Origin: Sugiyamaella lignohabitans
Taxonomy: Eukaryota > Ascomycota > Dipodascomycetes > Dipodascales > Trichomonascaceae
Assembly (NCBI RefSeq): GCF_001640025.1
Contig: NC_031672.1
Location: forward strand, 3,410,001 to 3,474,000
DNA length: 64,000 nucleotides
Reading direction: 5' to 3'
Every line of letters begins with the position of its first letter. Positions within the stretch are counted from its first letter, which is position 1. The notes under the pieces were generated by a model that saw nothing but the letters and a program-made list of their open reading frames with translations, was not told the origin of the DNA and did not search any database. Shown piece after piece: positions 33,727-44,479 of this stretch. The position numbers and the translations under genes were made by a program.

Positions 33727-34592
33727 TTACTCTTCGCCCTCACCAATCTTGGGAGCAAAATAGTAACGCAAGTGGCCATTAGGGAGCTTGAACTCGATCT
33801 GACTAGGCAGGTCATCACACAAGTCCAATGTGACGGTTGACGAAAGAGAGCTGGCTTTGCAAATATTGTTAAAGTAAGAAAGATTGAACGACAGCGAAGC
33901 AGGCTCGCCAATGTTGATAATAACAGAGTTATCCTTGTTTTCCAAATCGGTATAAGGCTTGAGATGGATGCTGCCATCACCGAGATCACCCTCGGCGATG
34001 AAAGTAACACCCTCCTTGTCGGCAACAATTTTGATGGACTCGGAGATAGCCTTGAAGTCACGACAGATACGTTGTAAGTCGGCCGAAGGCATAGTAATTG
34101 AGGCAGTATATTCAGCTTCAGGGATTGTAAGGTATTCTTGATCAATGTCCATCAACTTGAGGTTGAACTCAGAGATACGATCCAATTTGTTGTCCTCAAA
34201 AGTCAAAGCCAACTTATTAGCTTGATCTTCAGCGCGAAGTGTGAGAATGTCATCATTATTAGAGCACTTAAGAACAGTAGCTAGAGAGTTGATGTTAAGA
34301 CCTAGAGTCAAGTTACGATCAGTTCTGTATTCAGAAAATCCGTCAGTCCCAAGTAGCAACGACACCAGGACAATGTGTGAACTGTCAAGAGCTTGGAGAG
34401 CAATACCAGATTCAGAGAAATCAAAGTTACAATCGGTGACGAGCTCACGAATAGCGTCAACAATCTATGAAAAGTACGTTAGTATTCAGACAAAAAATCA
34501 ATCTGGGCATTGACTAAGCAATCCCTCGACATCAGCGTTGTGAAACTTACCTTTTTCAAAAGGGCGGCTTGGTCGAGTTTGGCTTCAAGCAT
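33727..34592 (-). CDS. POL30: PCNA, DNA polymerase sliding clamp
   Basis: Trimeric ring that tethers replicative polymerases and many repair enzymes to DNA. Two exons: 34592-34551 encodes MLEAKLDQAALLKK, and 34464-33727 encodes the rest, giving 259 residues (yeast and human: 258 and 261). The 86-nt intron has GTAAGT and TACTAAC before AG at 34465. Exon 2 starts IVDAIRELVTDCNFDF and contains the interdomain region with MDIDQEYLTIPEAEY. It ends YYFAPKIGEGEE, the usual C-terminal strand that takes part in PIP-box binding. The gene is tandem with MCM6, 433 bp downstream of the MCM6 stop, with one full GC repeat between. MCB-type motifs lie upstream, consistent with G1/S expression. Confidence 0.97.
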
Positions 34593-34722
34593 TTTTGTTG
34601 TATATATTTATAATTAGGCTGTTTTTTGAACAGAATTAAGTGCAATTGAAATGCGTGATATGTGTAGTGAGGATAGAACAAATCGACAGACGCTGATTAC
34701 TTTATATCTCTAGCATCTTCGA

Positions 34723-34818
34723 GACGCGACTCTGCCGCGTGGTAATTAGATCGTGCGGCTGAACGTCCACATTAGGCAACCGTCCTGGCGGTCAAACCCA
34801 TACGCGACCGGTACGCGT
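34723..34818. promoter_or_regulatory. MCB-type G1/S motifs upstream of PCNA
   Basis: GACGCGA starts at 34723, ACGCGA at 34802 and a perfect ACGCGT MluI box at 34813-34818, about 130-225 bp upstream of the PCNA start. ACGCGT is the core recognised by MBF (Mbp1-Swi6) at G1/S genes in yeasts, including POL30 in Saccharomyces. Confidence 0.6.
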
Positions 34819-34834
34819 CTGTCTTTCTCACGAA

Positions 34835-34972
34835 GCCTCCGGCGGCTGGGGCTCCGCCCCAGACCCCGTGGCTCCTGCTTCGCAGGAGATGGCTGGCACC
34901 GTCGGTGAAACGACTCGAGCGCAGCGAGAGGAGCTACCAGGGTCTGGGGCGGAGCCCCAGCCGCCGGAGGCA
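34835..34972. repeat. GC palindromic repeat, full copy (copy 5)
   Basis: Left arm with the GCTCCTGC-TTC-GCAGGAG module, a spacer of about 25 nt, then the inverted CTCGAGCGCAGCGAGAGGAG module and the right arm ending GCCGCCGGAGGCA. The outermost base of the left arm is A rather than T. Confidence 0.93.
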
Positions 34973-35025
34973 GTGCACCAGTTCGATGTTCGTCATTAGA
35001 ATATAGTAAAATTACACATGAACAT

Positions 35026-37998
<2,973 letters not shown>

Positions 37999-38088
37999 TC
38001 AAAAAAAAATACCTTTTGGTGTATCTAGAAAACAAATAAAAAAAAAAACAAGAAGCAGCATCCATGTCATGTAACATTTAATTACATC

Positions 38089-38158
38089 TCGCGTCAAGCC
38101 ACGCGTTTTGCACGGCAAAACCCATTACGCTTCCCAATCGGGTAATAACACCGACGCG
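38089..38158. promoter_or_regulatory. MCB-type G1/S motifs upstream of MCM6
   Basis: TCGCGTC at 38089, a perfect ACGCGT at 38101-38106 and GACGCG at 38153, about 105-175 bp upstream of the MCM6 start. The cluster fits control by an MBF-like factor and matches the motifs seen upstream of PCNA. Confidence 0.62.
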
Positions 38159-38243
38159 AACAACGCGCCTCGAGACCGTCTCCAATTCTCCTACCACTGG
38201 AACCCAATTGTGCTACAACGGGTGCTCCAGCTGAGGTGGTTGC

Positions 38244-38382
38244 GCCTCCGGCGGCTGGGGCTCCGCCCCAGACCCTGGTTGCTCCTGCTTCGCAGGAGAT
38301 TGCCGCCACCGGTGATTAAACGACTCGAGCGCAGCGAGAGGAGCTACCAGGGTCTGGGGCGGAGCCCCAGCCGCCGGAGGCA
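38244..38382. repeat. GC palindromic repeat, full copy (copy 6)
   Basis: Same order as copy 5: left arm, GCTCCTGC-TTC-GCAGGAG, spacer, inverted CTCGAGCGCAGCGAG module, right arm. The arms match perfectly through CTGGGGC-TCC-GCCCCAG and its inverse. Confidence 0.93.
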
Positions 38383-38493
38383 GTCCCCCCAAACCGAAAA
38401 GGATACAAAAGGGGACCTCTCTTGCCATTGAAAACTGTCGATATCCACCGGCGGTCGCTGGGATGATCCCCCGAATATGAAGGGACTGGGGAC

Positions 38494-38560
38494 TGCCTCC
38501 GGCGGCTGGGGCTCCGCCCCAGACCCTGGTTGCTCCTCTCGCTGCGCTCGAGTCGTTGCG
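38494..38560. repeat. GC palindromic repeat, half copy (copy 7)
   Basis: Left arm followed by the GCTCCTCTCGCTGCGCTCGAG module and TCGTTGCGTTCGCG. The right half is missing. Confidence 0.88.
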
Positions 38561-38718
38561 TTCGCGAAAGGGCACATTTTTTTCTTCCGCTAGGTTATGG
38601 GTTGATAATCTCAGGGCCGAGGAGATAAGAGCACCCGACACCAAACCCCGGCTCGAAGCCTGATTGGCTGCTTCTACCGCCCCAAACAAATCGAATGCCA
38701 CGGGCGAACGGTCCCGCC

Positions 38719-38773
38719 TGCTCGCGGAGCGAGCACAACAGGGTCTGGGGCAGCGCCCCAGCCGCCGGAGGCA
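38719..38773. repeat. GC palindromic repeat, half copy, inverted (copy 8)
   Basis: Only the right arm is present: TGCTCGC-GGA-GCGAGCA hairpin, ACAGGGTCTGGGG, the loop variant GGGGC-AGC-GCCCC, then GCCGCCGGAGGCA. Confidence 0.88.
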
Positions 38774-38950
38774 GCACCACCGGCCCAGTTGCATGACCAG
38801 AAGCACGATAGCTGATAACGCAAGGCACGGCAGAGATAACCCGATCGGCCAGGCGCCTCGATTCGACGACGGAGTGGTCCTAATCGGCACCGTATCTGAC
38901 GCCATTACTGTCCTGATAAGAGCGGAGCCGGTCCCTTGTCCCGGTGGTGC

Positions 38951-39099
38951 TGCCTCCGGCAGCTGGGGCTCCACTTCAAACCCTGATTGCCCCTGGTTCG
39001 CAGAAGTTTTCCGGGTCAAGAGGGCACCCCTAGTAACGACTCGAGCGAAGCGAGAGGAGCAACCAGGGTCTGGGGCGGAGCCCCAGCCGCCGGAGGCAT
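38951..39099. repeat. GC palindromic repeat, full copy with decayed left arm (copy 9)
   Basis: The left arm has point changes (GGCAGCTGGGGCTCCACTTCAAACC), while the right arm is intact (GGGTCTGGGGCGGAGCCCCAG and GCCGCCGGAGGCA). The central spacer is longer than in other copies. Confidence 0.88.
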
Positions 39100-39215
39100 G
39101 GCCTCCCGTAGCAGAAGTAGTACAGCGGTAGCATTTATTTACATCGGATAGTATAGCGCTAGCAGAGTGCTAGCGGGTGAACGGTCGTTATTGGGATCAT
39201 CAGTCATCAGCGTCA

Positions 39216-39503
39216 TTAAAAGTCTTCTTCAAAGACCTCGTCGTTTCTATCAAACTTGGTTTGAGAGTTCATGTCGGGGTGGTTACCAGTGGTCGAGTTA
39301 GATCGACGACGGGTGTGGTTGAAATTGAACTCGCCAGTTTGCTCGAGGTCCTCGATCTCGTCGCCCTCTTTACCCCAATTGCCTCTGCCGTGACCGTCTT
39401 TCTTGACCTTGTTGGGGTCTTGGTTGTAATGGCCATTCTTGGCAAAGAAACGGGGAAGTTGTTCTTCAGAAGAACCACTGGTAGATCTGGTAGTACGAGC
39501 CAT
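39216..39503 (-). CDS. STF2: Stf2/Tma10 family stress protein
   Basis: 95 residues, single exon. The family core is clear: PRFFAKNGHYNQDPNKVKKD, GHGRGNWGKEGDEIEDL and a basic RRRSNS stretch. Saccharomyces Stf2 (84 residues) and its paralogue Tma10 share this block. Stf2 was described as stabilising the F1Fo-ATPase-inhibitor complex and acts in desiccation tolerance; Tma10 co-purifies with ribosomes. The C-terminal tail here is longer and acidic (NDEVFEEDF). The protein is hydrophilic and probably disordered. STRE-like AGGGG motifs lie some 370-630 bp upstream, which would suit stress induction. The STF2 versus TMA10 choice is arbitrary. Confidence 0.88.
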   Translation of the reverse strand: MARTTRSTSGSSEEQLPRFFAKNGHYNQDPNKVKKDGHGRGNWGKEGDEIEDLEQTGEFNFNHTRRRSNSTTGNHPDMNSQTKFDRNDEVFEEDF

Positions 39504-39870
39504 CTTGATACTGTGTTTGTATTGTGTGACTTGTGAGAGAGAAATGGGTGCTTGTAAAGCTAATGACTTAAGTCGGTCGTGGTTGTTACGATAGTTGGTT
39601 AATAATAGTTGGTTTCGGGGTGTATTCTACTATTGTTGTGCTGTTCTAAATAAATAGAATCAATACTTCAATAATAATATGAATAAAGAAGAAGAAAAAA
39701 AGAGAGAAAGAAATTCGAAATTGTCGACCGATATCGTCTTTATTTATACTTTTTCCACCTGGTAATAATGCCATGTTCCATGCTCTCTTGTCTGATTGCT
39801 TTTTCCTGCTACCCTTTCCTCATTCCCGGTTCAATGTCTCGTTTGAACTAAGTTTATCTGCGTTGGGACG

Positions 39871-40132
39871 AGGGGGAGTGGGGGGGGGAAACCTGTATAT
39901 CGCACTACAGGCATGACGTATTGAGTCTGTCCCTCTCTCTATAAGCCTGCTGGCTACACCAATTTGACCCACCCTCGCAATCTCCCACTTTCCACGCACA
40001 CAATATGGGTAAATTACCCCCTGTAGATAAGTCACGCTCACCCTCCAGCCAGCAGTGTGCCCGCCTTCCTAATCTAGGCTAGATTATGCATGTTAACACT
40101 GCGCCGATGCATGCCAGAATGCGGGGGAGGGG
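39871..40132. promoter_or_regulatory. STRE-like motifs upstream of STF2
   Basis: AGGGG at 39871-39875, CCCCT at 40018-40022 and AGGGG at 40128-40132. In yeasts these are binding cores for Msn2/4-type stress regulators. The distance from the STF2 start (about 370-630 bp) is acceptable; function is inferred only. Confidence 0.4.
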
Positions 40133-40462
40133 GCATTTCTATAGCCCCAGTAGGCCTCTAGCATCAGGCCAGCTAAGCGCTCTCCACCGGATTCCATCAG
40201 TTCTTAACCCCACGGTCTCATTGGATTCATTTCCTTTTTTTATCACTCCTTGCTCAAAAATCCTAAAGATAACAGTAGCCAGTAGCACAACAACAACGAA
40301 ACGAAAAAAGAAAAACAGTCCATTTGACGAGGGCGACTGCCCTGGTCAAATCCGGACCCACATCCCAACAGAACAGAACACACAATGAGACGGGTTGGGG
40401 CACCGATGATGCATTCATGCTGTGGGTTAGGACCCGGATAATGGTCAGGGGATCAGGCGAGG

Positions 40463-40481
40463 GCCGATCGCCGCGATCGGC
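40463..40481. repeat. Perfect 19-nt inverted repeat
   Basis: GCCGATCGC and GCGATCGGC flank a single C. The symmetry fits a dimeric DNA-binding protein site or a small cruciform. Nothing else in the window matches it. Confidence 0.7.
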
Positions 40482-40585
40482 AAGAGTCACTCGAGGTAAC
40501 GCAATAAACAAACATGTTATGATCTGCCGACTCCGGCACCACTCTCGGATTCGAGGCCCTTCTACGGTGCTCTCCCAGGGGTCCG

Positions 40586-40601
40586 GTCGACTCGAGTCGA
40601 C
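40586..40601. repeat. Perfect 16-nt palindrome
   Basis: GTCGACTCGAGTCGAC reads the same on both strands. It lies 105 bp from the preceding inverted repeat, in the same long intergenic region. Confidence 0.7.
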
Positions 40602-40948
40602 AAGTGAGTATATGTGTAACTTCGGAGCGATGTGCCTGTTTGCTGGCCAATCGGGCCGATCCGTACAATCAGCGCTTTTCCCTCAACTTCCACTGCCAGC
40701 AAACGACCCCCACCACTACCCCCACCATATCATCAGTATCATCACATACTCTCCAAACAGCTCACACCCTCTCACCACCAATTGCCTCATAACCCGACCT
40801 CCTCCAAACCCAGAACTGGAACAACTGCCCATACCGGCCGGACACACTGCTGGAATGAGCAGATAACACGGAACCCGGCATGCTGCGAGACACTTACATC
40901 ATCGTCATGCGATGCTGCGGCCCGGTGCAACTCTGCTGTCGGGGAGTC

Positions 40949-41088
40949 TGCCTCCGGCGGCTGGGGCTCCGCCCCAGACCCCACTGCTCCTCTCGCTCCG
41001 CTCGAGTCGTTACGTCACGAACCCCCGTGAAACTCCTGCGAAGCAGGAGCAACCAGGGTCTGGGGCGGAGCCCCAGCCGCCGGAGGCA
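40949..41088. repeat. GC palindromic repeat, full copy (copy 10)
   Basis: Module order is opposite to copies 5 and 6: left arm, GCTCCTCTCGCTCCGCTCGAG, spacer, CTCCTGC-GAA-GCAGGAG, right arm. This is the same asymmetric element in the other orientation. Confidence 0.93.
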
Positions 41089-41212
41089 CGGCCCCCCTCC
41101 CCCTGCACCCCAGCAACGCCAGTGACTCATTAGCACCCCTAACTTACTCCACAGTTGGGTCTGATGCCCGTGTAATCTCGTGTTTCAGCGGCTGCACGGG
41201 AGGTGGTGGCCG

Positions 41213-41270
41213 TGCCTCCGGCGGCTGGGGCTCTGCCCCAGACCCCGTGGCTCCTCTCGCTCCGCTCGAG
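41213..41270. repeat. GC palindromic repeat, half copy (copy 11)
   Basis: Left arm with the loop variant GGGGC-TCT-GCCCC, then CAGACCCCGTGGCTCCTCTC and the CGCTCCGCTCGAG module. It stops at the spacer. Confidence 0.88.
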
Positions 41271-42412
41271 TTGGGTTCCGGAGAAATTGGTCGAGTGTCG
41301 AGTGAGGGGTGACTGGTCTTTTCGGGGTGGCTGGTGTGTTTTTAGATTGGGTCGGGTGGTGGTGACTGATGGTATCGCGCTAAGGCTGTAAACAGCAAAC
41401 TCAGGGGTATGCAGCATGGCGAATGGCGTCAATCGTTTTTACTGCGGGTGTTGCGAGCTGGCCGTGATTCATGTGACTGGTTTCATGTTTCCACAGGGGT
41501 TTATTGGACGTAGGTTCCGTGATGAGATTGAGCTTGTTTTGGACTGATGATCCTGGCACGAAGTGCTCTCATAACACCGTTATTTAAGGGATTTCGTACT
41601 GTGCTTGAAGACTCGTGACGGTCAGTTAGGGCCGATGCAGCACTTTGTCGCCAATAAGTGTGAGCTGGGCTATTGATTGGTGTCCAGCTTTCTTTTTGGA
41701 TTTGACCCAAGGTATGGAAGCTATTTATTAATTAACTTACATTATTGAACAATATGTATATTTGAATTGACTTATATTTCCGACCACTTTCACTCGCAGC
41801 TGTTACCATCCTACTGCACAAAAAATAACTCAGTGTATGAAGAAGAGTCAATAATCTTCTTTTTCATTTCTAGTTCATGGTCATAAATGAATTGTGAGTG
41901 TGCTTATTAGAGTTGAAAAGCAAACTTGTTTTGTTTCAGACCAATTCACTGCAATTTTTATAGTGTGCTTCTTATATAGTAGTTTGGTACATGGTACATA
42001 AAGCATCTTACTTCCATTTGCCCCACTATCTACATATGAAAAATAATATCTCGGTTTTTAAATTATTATTATTATTATTTGCTACGCTGAATAGCTAGTT
42101 CGGGCTATTGAAATTATAACTGTCAAAAGGTTTAATTTTTTATTTTCGCAAAAACTCATTTACTCAGCTCCGTAGTCTGTTACCGAGTTATCGCGGACTT
42201 GATGCTGCAGACTTGAAGTTCTTCTCGCACTTCATGCCGCAGTACCATGAGGTGGCTTGTAACGACAAAAACCGACAATATTGGCTTGGTGGCCTTTTTA
42301 TGAGATTATGACCAAAATATCAATATTCACGAAGAGGATATTTGAGAGATAGAAAAATTATAAAATCATTTTATTTTTCATTTCATATATTCATTATCCA
42401 GCCGAATATTTA

Positions 42413-42676
42413 TTGATATCTCAAGCCGAGAACATTGCTAAGCAGCGATATGATATTACCAGCCGTGCAGTGAAGCAGGACCGGCTGGCAGAAAAATATC
42501 ATGGCCATGCTGCACCGTTTCCTAAACAGTCATCTATAGAGATATATCTCATTTCGTATATTCTGGGCGGTGCTTCTGAAAAGGAGATTACAAACCAGAA
42601 GGATATCGAATTCATTTCGTCAAAACCAGATTTACATACAAATTCATTGAAAACGATAGCCCTGTGGCTGTTCTAG
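42413..42676 (+). CDS. Hypothetical short open frame, doubtful
   Basis: An open frame of about 87 codons opening at a TTG, with no ATG near its start. The product (contains LAEKYHGHAAPFPK and IYLISYILGGASEKE) looks protein-like but I do not recognise it. There is no clear upstream exon. It may be a decayed gene fragment. Confidence 0.15.
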   Translation: MISQAENIAKQRYDITSRAVKQDRLAEKYHGHAAPFPKQSSIEIYLISYILGGASEKEITNQKDIEFISSKPDLHTNSLKTIALWLF

Positions 42677-42894
42677 CATCAAATACACAGACGCACCAGT
42701 CAACTGCGAGGTACTGAGCGAGAGTAAACTATTAATCTACTCACTTGACGCGAATTTCAACAAAAAGCACTACTGGGATTTGTAAACCCCATAACATTGT
42801 TGGCCACGTACCAATAAGAATAATTCGCACCAAAAAAACTACCACTATACTGCAGCGAACAGACTAGATCCAATATCAACATCAGCGCGCCAAA

Positions 42895-43865
42895 ATGGAC
42901 GACAACATGACGACATCGGAGTACTCCGAATATTCAGGTAAGCAAGATCAAACCCACACCGTCTGTCAGATCTCGGATACTTGTCTCGTCTCGTCGTTTC
43001 CCAATAACAGTCGAGGTCGTTCCGTCTCAGATCACGAACCCCACACAGAGATCCCGCGGAGCCATACTCCCCCAAGCCCCGACTCGAGCGAAGCGAGAGG
43101 AGCCACGGGGTCTGGGGCGGAGCCCCAGCCGCCGGAGGCACATCTGTCTATCCATAGAACAAGAACTAACACTGAACAGAAGATTTGTGGATCGACTGGT
43201 TTCTAGGATCGAAAGGAAACGAGTATTTCTGCGATATTGATAATGATTTCATCACAGACAGGTTTAATTTAACGGGCCTGAATACAGAGGTTGACCGGTT
43301 ACAGGAGTCGATTGACATTATCACCGACAACTTTTCGCGATCGGTGGACGATGACGAGCGCGATAGAATAGAAAAGGTGGCCGAGCATTTGTATGGACTG
43401 GTGCATGCTAGATATATCCTAACTACGCGAGGACTACAAAAGATGTTGGAGAAGTACAAGAATTGTGATTTTGGCCGCTGTCCTCGTGTGCACTGTCATT
43501 TACATGCTTTGCTTCCTATTGGTTTGCACGACATGCCCCGTCAGTCCACAGTCAAACTGTACTGTCCCAAGTGTGAAGATATATATAACCCAAAATCGTC
43601 GCGCCACTCGTCGATTGACGGTGCCTATTTCGGTTCCAGCTTCCCCGGCATGCTTTTCCAAGTCTACCCACAACTGGCTCCTAGCAAGTCGTCGGAGAGA
43701 TACGTGCCCAAGATCTTCGGGTTTAAAATCCACGAAAGCGCCAAACTTGCTCGATGGCAGGACAAGCAGCGAATGCTCATGGAGGAACGTCTCAAGGACG
43801 ACAGTTCCACCCACAACCCCACAAACACTACTAACAATAACGGGAGTGTCACCAAAACGACCTAG
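42895..43865 (+). CDS. CKB2: Casein kinase 2 regulatory (beta) subunit
   Basis: Regulatory dimer of the CK2 holoenzyme. Two exons, 42895-42937 and 43180-43865, give 242 residues. Exon 1 encodes MDDNMTTSEYSEYS; splicing joins it to EDLWIDWFLGSKGNEYFCDI, the universal CK2 beta start. The 242-nt intron uses donor GTAAGC and CTAAC before AG at 43179, and holds a half GC repeat. Other family blocks: the acidic loop SVDDDERDRIEKVAE, LYGLVHARYILTTRG, DFGRCPRVHC and LYCPKCEDIY (four zinc cysteines), PKSSRHSSIDGAYFG, and a C-terminal disordered tail rich in Thr and Asn. There is no long acidic insert, so it looks more like CKB2 than CKB1; that choice is tentative. Confidence 0.93.
43081..43140. repeat. 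GC palindromic repeat, half copy inside the casein kinase intron (copy 12)
   Basis: Only the right half is present: GACTCGAGCGAAGCGAGAGG, AGCCACGGGGTCTGGGGCGG, AGCCCCAG, then GCCGCCGGAGGCA. It lies between the donor at 42938 and the branch point at about 43165, leaving both splice signals intact. Confidence 0.92.
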
Positions 43866-44004
43866 ATTCTCCTCTTACACTGTCACTGTAATATTATCCT
43901 CGCCACCCACTCACTCACGTCCCATAGACTCATGCTCCACGTCTGCTAACGAACCTTTTAAGCTAATATTTATATATGCATTCTTGTGTATTTCTGGAGG
44001 GGTC

Positions 44005-44128
44005 TGCCTCCGGCGGCTGGGGCTCCGCCCCAGACCCTGGTTGCTCCTGCTTCGCAGGAGTCTCGTGGGGACCCCGACGAAACGACTGAGCGTAGCCGAG
44101 TTGGGGCAGAGCCCAGCCGCCGGAGGCA
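44005..44128. repeat. GC palindromic repeat, full copy, slightly shortened (copy 13)
   Basis: The left arm and GCTCCTGC-TTC-GCAGGAG module are intact. The right half is mutated and has lost about 13 bp (GACTGAGCGTAGCCGAGTTG, then GGGGCAGAGCCCAG), ending GCCGCCGGAGGCA. Confidence 0.9.
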
Positions 44129-44353
44129 GCACCACGGTCGATGGCTTATCATGCATAATCAGGGTTATCAGCTCGGTTTGGAAATGTCACCTATGGAAGT
44201 GAGCCAACTGTGAATTGGTTCGATTCGGTCGGGTGTTGGGAGTTTGGCCTGTGCTGATATTAGACAGTGAGAGTTAGTCTCTGGCGTTGACTGGATCTGT
44301 GCAATTCTGAATCACTGCTGCATGATGCGGAGTAATGACACATTCAAACAGTC

Positions 44354-44418
44354 AGATCTGAGATCTGAGATCTCAGCAGGATCTTCTTTTCTGCAGCATG
44401 ATAAATATAAATACCCCT
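44354..44418 (+). promoter_or_regulatory. Promoter of the TerD-domain gene: dyad, TATA, STRE-like site
   Basis: AGATCTGAGATCTGAGATCT starts at 44354 and includes the 12-nt palindrome CTGAGATCTCAG at 44365-44376. TATAAATA lies at 44406-44413, followed directly by CCCCT (STRE core) at 44414-44418, 62-74 bp before the start codon. The dyad could bind a dimeric regulator. Confidence 0.45.
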
Positions 44419-44479
44419 GAAATTGACTGTTCTGTACTTGTGAGAGGACAATAGAGTTTACGTATTCAGAAAGGCAGCA

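Larger units (their letters stand above)
34593..35025. other. PCNA upstream region
   Basis: 433 bp between the PCNA start and the MCM6 stop. It holds MCB-like motifs (34723-34818) and a full GC palindromic repeat (34835-34972). No gene. Confidence 0.65.
39504..42894. other. 3.4-kb divergent intergenic region between STF2 and casein kinase 2 beta
   Basis: Long for this genome. It holds STRE-like motifs (39871-40132), two perfect palindromes (40463-40481 and 40586-40601), GC repeats (copies 10 and 11), an ATT trinucleotide run at 42061-42079, and one weak open frame at 42413-42676. A longer frame at 40324-40866 is low-complexity, shows no conserved motif and I do not accept it as a gene. The size suggests complex upstream control, or a non-coding transcript. 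Confidence 0.5.
43866..44479. other. Spacer between casein kinase 2 beta and the TerD gene
   Basis: 614 bp holding the 3' flank of the casein kinase gene, a full GC repeat (44005-44128) and the promoter of the TerD gene with a dyad, TATA and STRE-like site. Confidence 0.6.

Noticed and set aside
38213..39131. Long open frames (up to about 268 codons) between MCM6 and STF2
   Set aside because: Composed of four GC repeats read in frame. No conserved domain, and frames exist on both strands equally.
40324..40866. 180-codon open frame on the plus strand
   Set aside because: Low-complexity, His/Pro/Ser-rich end, no homology visible, no promoter or intron logic, and it spans two palindromes.
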